This document shows, one piece after another, positions 61,233-64,000 of a stretch of DNA of 64,000 bases; the stretch's first letter is position 1, and each line of letters opens with the position of its first letter. The notes below the pieces were generated by a model. It was not told the DNA's origin, searched no databases, and worked only from the letters and a program-made list of their open reading frames with translations. The translations under genes and the position numbers were made by a program. Source of the DNA: Negativicutes bacterium. Lineage in GTDB: Bacteria > Bacillota_C > Negativicutes > Sporomusales_B > JARLHX01. The stretch spans positions 19,786-83,785 of the forward strand of contig JARLHY010000032.1 in NCBI GenBank assembly GCA_031292015.1. The letters are read 5' to 3'.

Positions 61233-62324
61233 TTGGCAGAAAAAATATACAGGATATTGTCAATTAATCCTGGTTCGACATCGACGAAGATTGCCGTCTA
61301 CGAAAACGAACAGGAATTGTTTCAAAAAACCGTGACCCATGATGGACAGGAACTGGCTGGCTATAAATTGATGGTGGATCAGTTGGCGATGCGCCAGAAG
61401 GCAATAGCGGAGTGCTTAAAGCAGCTCGATTTCCCTTTGGCAAGCCTTTCTGCGGTCGCGGGACGGGGTGGCAAGCTTCCTCCCCTGGTGCGGGGCGCTT
61501 ACCGGATTACTAAATCGATGGTCGATTTTTTGACCTATCACCCCATCGATGAGCATGCTTCCAATTTAGGGGCGATTATTGCCCACAGCATCGCTGCGCC
61601 GCTGGGTATCCCTTCCTTCATATACGACGCCGTAGTGGTTGATGAGCTGGAGGATGTGGCGCGATTGTCGGGGGTGCCGGAGCTTAAGCGAAAAGCCTCC
61701 TGCCATGTCCTGAACATGCGGGCCGTCGCCCTGAAGACCGCCCAAAAGATGGGCCGCCGGCTCGACGAGCTGAATGTAGTGGTCTGCCACATGGGCGGCG
61801 GGATTACGGCCACGGTAATACAAAACGGCAGAATGATCGATGTTCTGACTGATGAAGAAGGCCCTTTTTCACCGGAGCGGGCCGGCCGGGTCCCCTGTCG
61901 CCAGTTGGTTGATCTCTGTTTTTCCGGAAAGCACGACCGGAGTTCTGCGACAAAACGGATGCGCGGCCACGGGGGGCTGCTGGCGTATCTTGGCACCAAC
62001 AACGCCTTGGAAGTGGAAAAAAGGATCAAACAGGGGGACCAGTCCGCGGAATTGATCTATCAGGGAATGGCTTATCAGGTCGCCAAGGGCGTTGGTGAAC
62101 TGGCCACGGTGGTAAGCGGAAATGTCGACGTGATTATTCTTACCGGTGCCATCGCCCATTCCCGGCTGTTTACCGGCTGGGTTGTCGATCGGGTGCAGTT
62201 TATTGCTCCGGTAGTCATCGTGCCTGGCGAAAACGAATTGGAGGCTTTGGCTCTCGGCACCTTAAGAGTGCTCCGGGGCGAGGAAGAGGCCCGCGAATTT
62301 GTTGAACCGCAGCAAGGCATTTAA
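61233..62324 (+). CDS. buk: Butyrate/branched-chain carboxylate kinase
   Basis: 363 residues from TTG 61233 with AGGAGG upstream. ASKHA-type kinase: phosphate-1 NPGSTSTKIAVYENE, VAGRGGKLPPL, DAVVVDELEDVA, and the ATP-site CHMGGGITATVIQNGRM. It makes ATP from acyl phosphate and ADP in the cytoplasm, so cluster B can save the acyl-CoA energy produced by BKACE as ATP. Strong match to the butyrate kinase family; the real acid may be branched or substituted. Confidence 0.93.
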   Translation: MAEKIYRILSINPGSTSTKIAVYENEQELFQKTVTHDGQELAGYKLMVDQLAMRQKAIAECLKQLDFPLASLSAVAGRGGKLPPLVRGAYRITKSMVDFLTYHPIDEHASNLGAIIAHSIAAPLGIPSFIYDAVVVDELEDVARLSGVPELKRKASCHVLNMRAVALKTAQKMGRRLDELNVVVCHMGGGITATVIQNGRMIDVLTDEEGPFSPERAGRVPCRQLVDLCFSGKHDRSSATKRMRGHGGLLAYLGTNNALEVEKRIKQGDQSAELIYQGMAYQVAKGVGELATVVSGNVDVIILTGAIAHSRLFTGWVVDRVQFIAPVVIVPGENELEALALGTLRVLRGEEEAREFVEPQQGI

Positions 62325-62440
62325 CGAAAACCGCAGTATCTGTGCCTGGATGATTGCGCGGAGGCGGATAAAAAGCACTCCGCCGTGGGATAAGGGCCCG
62401 CAGTTCACCGCGCAGATATTGAAGGGGAAGGGGTTTGCGG

Positions 62441-63817
62441 ATGGTCGTTACCGCCGAACATTTGATAGGTTTGATCATTACCTTGGTTATAGTATCTGCA
62501 GTAGGGCTAAATGCCGCCCGTCAGGTAAAAACCGCTGACGACTTTACTGTCGGCGGGCATCGTTCAGGAATGACGCTGGTCGCCGGGACGATAATCGGTA
62601 CAATTATCGGTGGGGCATCGACGATCGGTACGGCCCAGTTGGCTTTTTCCATCGGTCTCTCAGCCTGGTGGTTTACCCTCGGAGCCGGACTGTCGCTGCT
62701 GGTTATGGCTTTCTTTTACGCCCGCCCGTTGCGGACCAGCGGGCTGCAGACCATTCCCGAATATCTGGCGCTTCATTATGGCCAGACCGCGGGAGCGTTG
62801 ACAAGCGTATCTTCTTCCCTTGGCATCTTTTTCAGCATTGTCGCCAGCGTTCTGGCGGCGACGTCGCTGGTGGGCGCTGTATTCAGCATGGGAGCGCTGC
62901 AGGCGATCGCCATGGTATTTACCCTTGTCATCGCCTACGTTTTTTTTGGCGGGGTCTGGGGTACAGGGCAGGTCGGAATTCTCAAAACGATATTGACCTT
63001 TATCAGCCTGGTTGCCGTGGCGGTGGTCTCTTATCGCCAGTTGGGCGGTATGGCCGGCTATATAGCCGCTTTCCCTCCGTTTCCCTGGTTTAGTTTATTC
63101 GGTCGGGGCGCCTGGGTAGATATCGGCAGTGCCTTGTCGATGCTGGTAGGCACCTTGTCGACCCAAACCTACATCCAGGCCATCTACGCCGCGCGGGATG
63201 TGAAGGCGGCCCGGCGGGGCGCCGTTTTGGCGGCTGTCATTACTCTGCCCTCCGGCATTCCGGCCATCATGGCCGGGATGTTCATGCGGGTCAACCATCC
63301 TGACATCGCGCCGATCGAGGCTCTGCCTCTGTTCATTCTCCAGTATCTGCCGCCGTGGCTCGGCGGCGTGGCCATGGCGACCCTGTTATTGGCGGCGGTA
63401 GGGTCGGCCGCGGGGTTGGCTCTGGGTGTCAGTACCATGTTGACGTGTGATATTGCGGCCCGCTTCAAATGCCAGCGCGCCCAGGTATTGTTGTGGCTCA
63501 ACCGCTCGATTGTGCTTGTTGTCACCCTTGTCGCCACCTGGTTTTCCTTCGGTAACCTAAAATCGCTGGTTCTGGAATGGAACTTCTTGTCGATGGGTTT
63601 GCGTGGTGCAGGGATATTTCTGCCATTGACTGCAGCCATTTTTATGCCGTCGCGGATCAGCAGGAAGTGGGCGCTATGGTCAATGATTGCCGGGACGGCT
63701 GCGGTTATTGCCTGTAAAGTCATTTTCCCGCAAGGGATCGATCCGTTATATGCCGGCATAGCTGCCAATGCTGTTTTTCTGGCGGCGGGCATCCGTCCTT
63801 CCAAGAAGAAAGACTGA
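62441..63817 (+). CDS. Sodium:solute symporter (SSS family)
   Basis: 458 residues from ATG 62441 (AAGGGGAAGGGG upstream; TTG 62435 possible), about 12-13 membrane segments. SSS markers: TVGGHRSGMTLVAGTIIGTI near the N-terminus, IGLSAWWFTLGAGLSLLVM, and GLQTIPEYLALHYG. It is a Na+-driven uptake system; relatives carry organic acids, amino acids or sugars. As the last gene of cluster B, after buk, it offers a second import route beside the MFS protein at 55796. Confidence 0.9.
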   Translation: MVVTAEHLIGLIITLVIVSAVGLNAARQVKTADDFTVGGHRSGMTLVAGTIIGTIIGGASTIGTAQLAFSIGLSAWWFTLGAGLSLLVMAFFYARPLRTSGLQTIPEYLALHYGQTAGALTSVSSSLGIFFSIVASVLAATSLVGAVFSMGALQAIAMVFTLVIAYVFFGGVWGTGQVGILKTILTFISLVAVAVVSYRQLGGMAGYIAAFPPFPWFSLFGRGAWVDIGSALSMLVGTLSTQTYIQAIYAARDVKAARRGAVLAAVITLPSGIPAIMAGMFMRVNHPDIAPIEALPLFILQYLPPWLGGVAMATLLLAAVGSAAGLALGVSTMLTCDIAARFKCQRAQVLLWLNRSIVLVVTLVATWFSFGNLKSLVLEWNFLSMGLRGAGIFLPLTAAIFMPSRISRKWALWSMIAGTAAVIACKVIFPQGIDPLYAGIAANAVFLAAGIRPSKKKD

Positions 63818-63860
63818 AGCATACGCGGGGAAGATACTAATCGCGCTTTCGCATGAAGCG

Positions 63861-63892
63861 GGCGGAGTCTGTCAAAAGACTCCGCCTTTTTG
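63861..63892 (+). terminator. Terminator of cluster B
   Basis: GGCGGAGTCT and AGACTCCGCC pair around a 6-nt loop, followed by a T-run. Confidence 0.88.
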
Positions 63893-64000
63893 TTATCCGC
63901 CTGTCAGGCAACTGGTTCCAAGAAGCTTATAGCTATGAGAAAAGCCCTGAATACAAGGTTTTTGTTTTAAAAGAAGGGATTGCCGCTTCGTTCTGCAATA
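63893..64000 (+). other. Window end, possible start of another coding region
   Basis: After the terminator one frame stays open to the end (WFQEAYSYEKSPEYKVFVLK) but no start codon or ribosome site is seen. Undecided. Confidence 0.2.

Overview
The window looks like a chromosomal segment of a spore-forming Firmicute with an outer membrane (Negativicutes, probably Sporomusaceae). Two alpha/beta-type small acid-soluble spore protein genes point to sporulation. An S-layer-homology porin, two RND efflux pumps with adaptors, a TolC-like channel, a YadA-type trimeric adhesin, a PagL-like lipid A deacylase and a barrel-like protein with a C-terminal Phe point to an outer membrane. Rubrerythrin, butyrate kinase and thiolases fit an anaerobe. 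I saw no rRNA, tRNA, CRISPR array or intact insertion sequence.

Layout. 1-5,000: the end of an iron alcohol dehydrogenase, a YciI-like protein, a MITE-like element, a rubrerythrin with a PerR-box-like site, two spore-protein genes and a secreted esterase. 4,671-15,163: a sigma-54 activator, then a soluble chemoreceptor and catabolic cluster A (two dehydrogenases, BKACE, thiolase, MFS transporter, CoA-transferase). The chemoreceptor and cluster A sit behind two copies of the same roughly 280-bp sigma-54 control region. 15,360-20,700: SLH porin, PagL-like enzyme, Dda-like helicase, a PrpR_N fragment and a Ser/Thr-rich protein. 20,832-29,828: a minus-strand efflux cluster (adaptor, RND pump, MATE, TolC-like channel, histidine kinase) divergent from a MarR regulator. 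30,202-39,002: a mannose-family PTS operon with a dehydrogenase, aldolase, HAD phosphatase, LevR-type activator and HPr, behind a consensus -24/-12 promoter. 39,529-47,910: a membrane chemoreceptor, a TetR gene, a second RND pump, a small secreted protein and an RsbW-like protein. 48,000-54,113: a large ATPase/TPR/BTAD regulator divergent from a surface locus (trimeric adhesin, a paralogue of the small secreted protein, a barrel-like protein). 54,605-63,817: a GntR regulator and catabolic cluster B (MFS, BKACE, 3-hydroxyacyl-CoA dehydrogenase, thiolase, Ptb, Buk, Na+/solute symporter).

How the genes may work together. Clusters A and B both pair a BKACE enzyme with dehydrogenases, a thiolase and a transporter. 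The likely logic is: take up a hydroxy or keto acid, oxidise it to a beta-keto acid, exchange with acetyl-CoA to give acetoacetate plus an acyl-CoA, then recover the acyl-CoA energy by CoA transfer (A) or by Ptb/Buk ATP formation (B). The substrates cannot be read from the sequence. Cluster A appears to be controlled by a PAS-type sigma-54 activator that also drives a chemoreceptor. Cluster B appears to be controlled by GntR at a perfect palindrome just downstream of its promoter.
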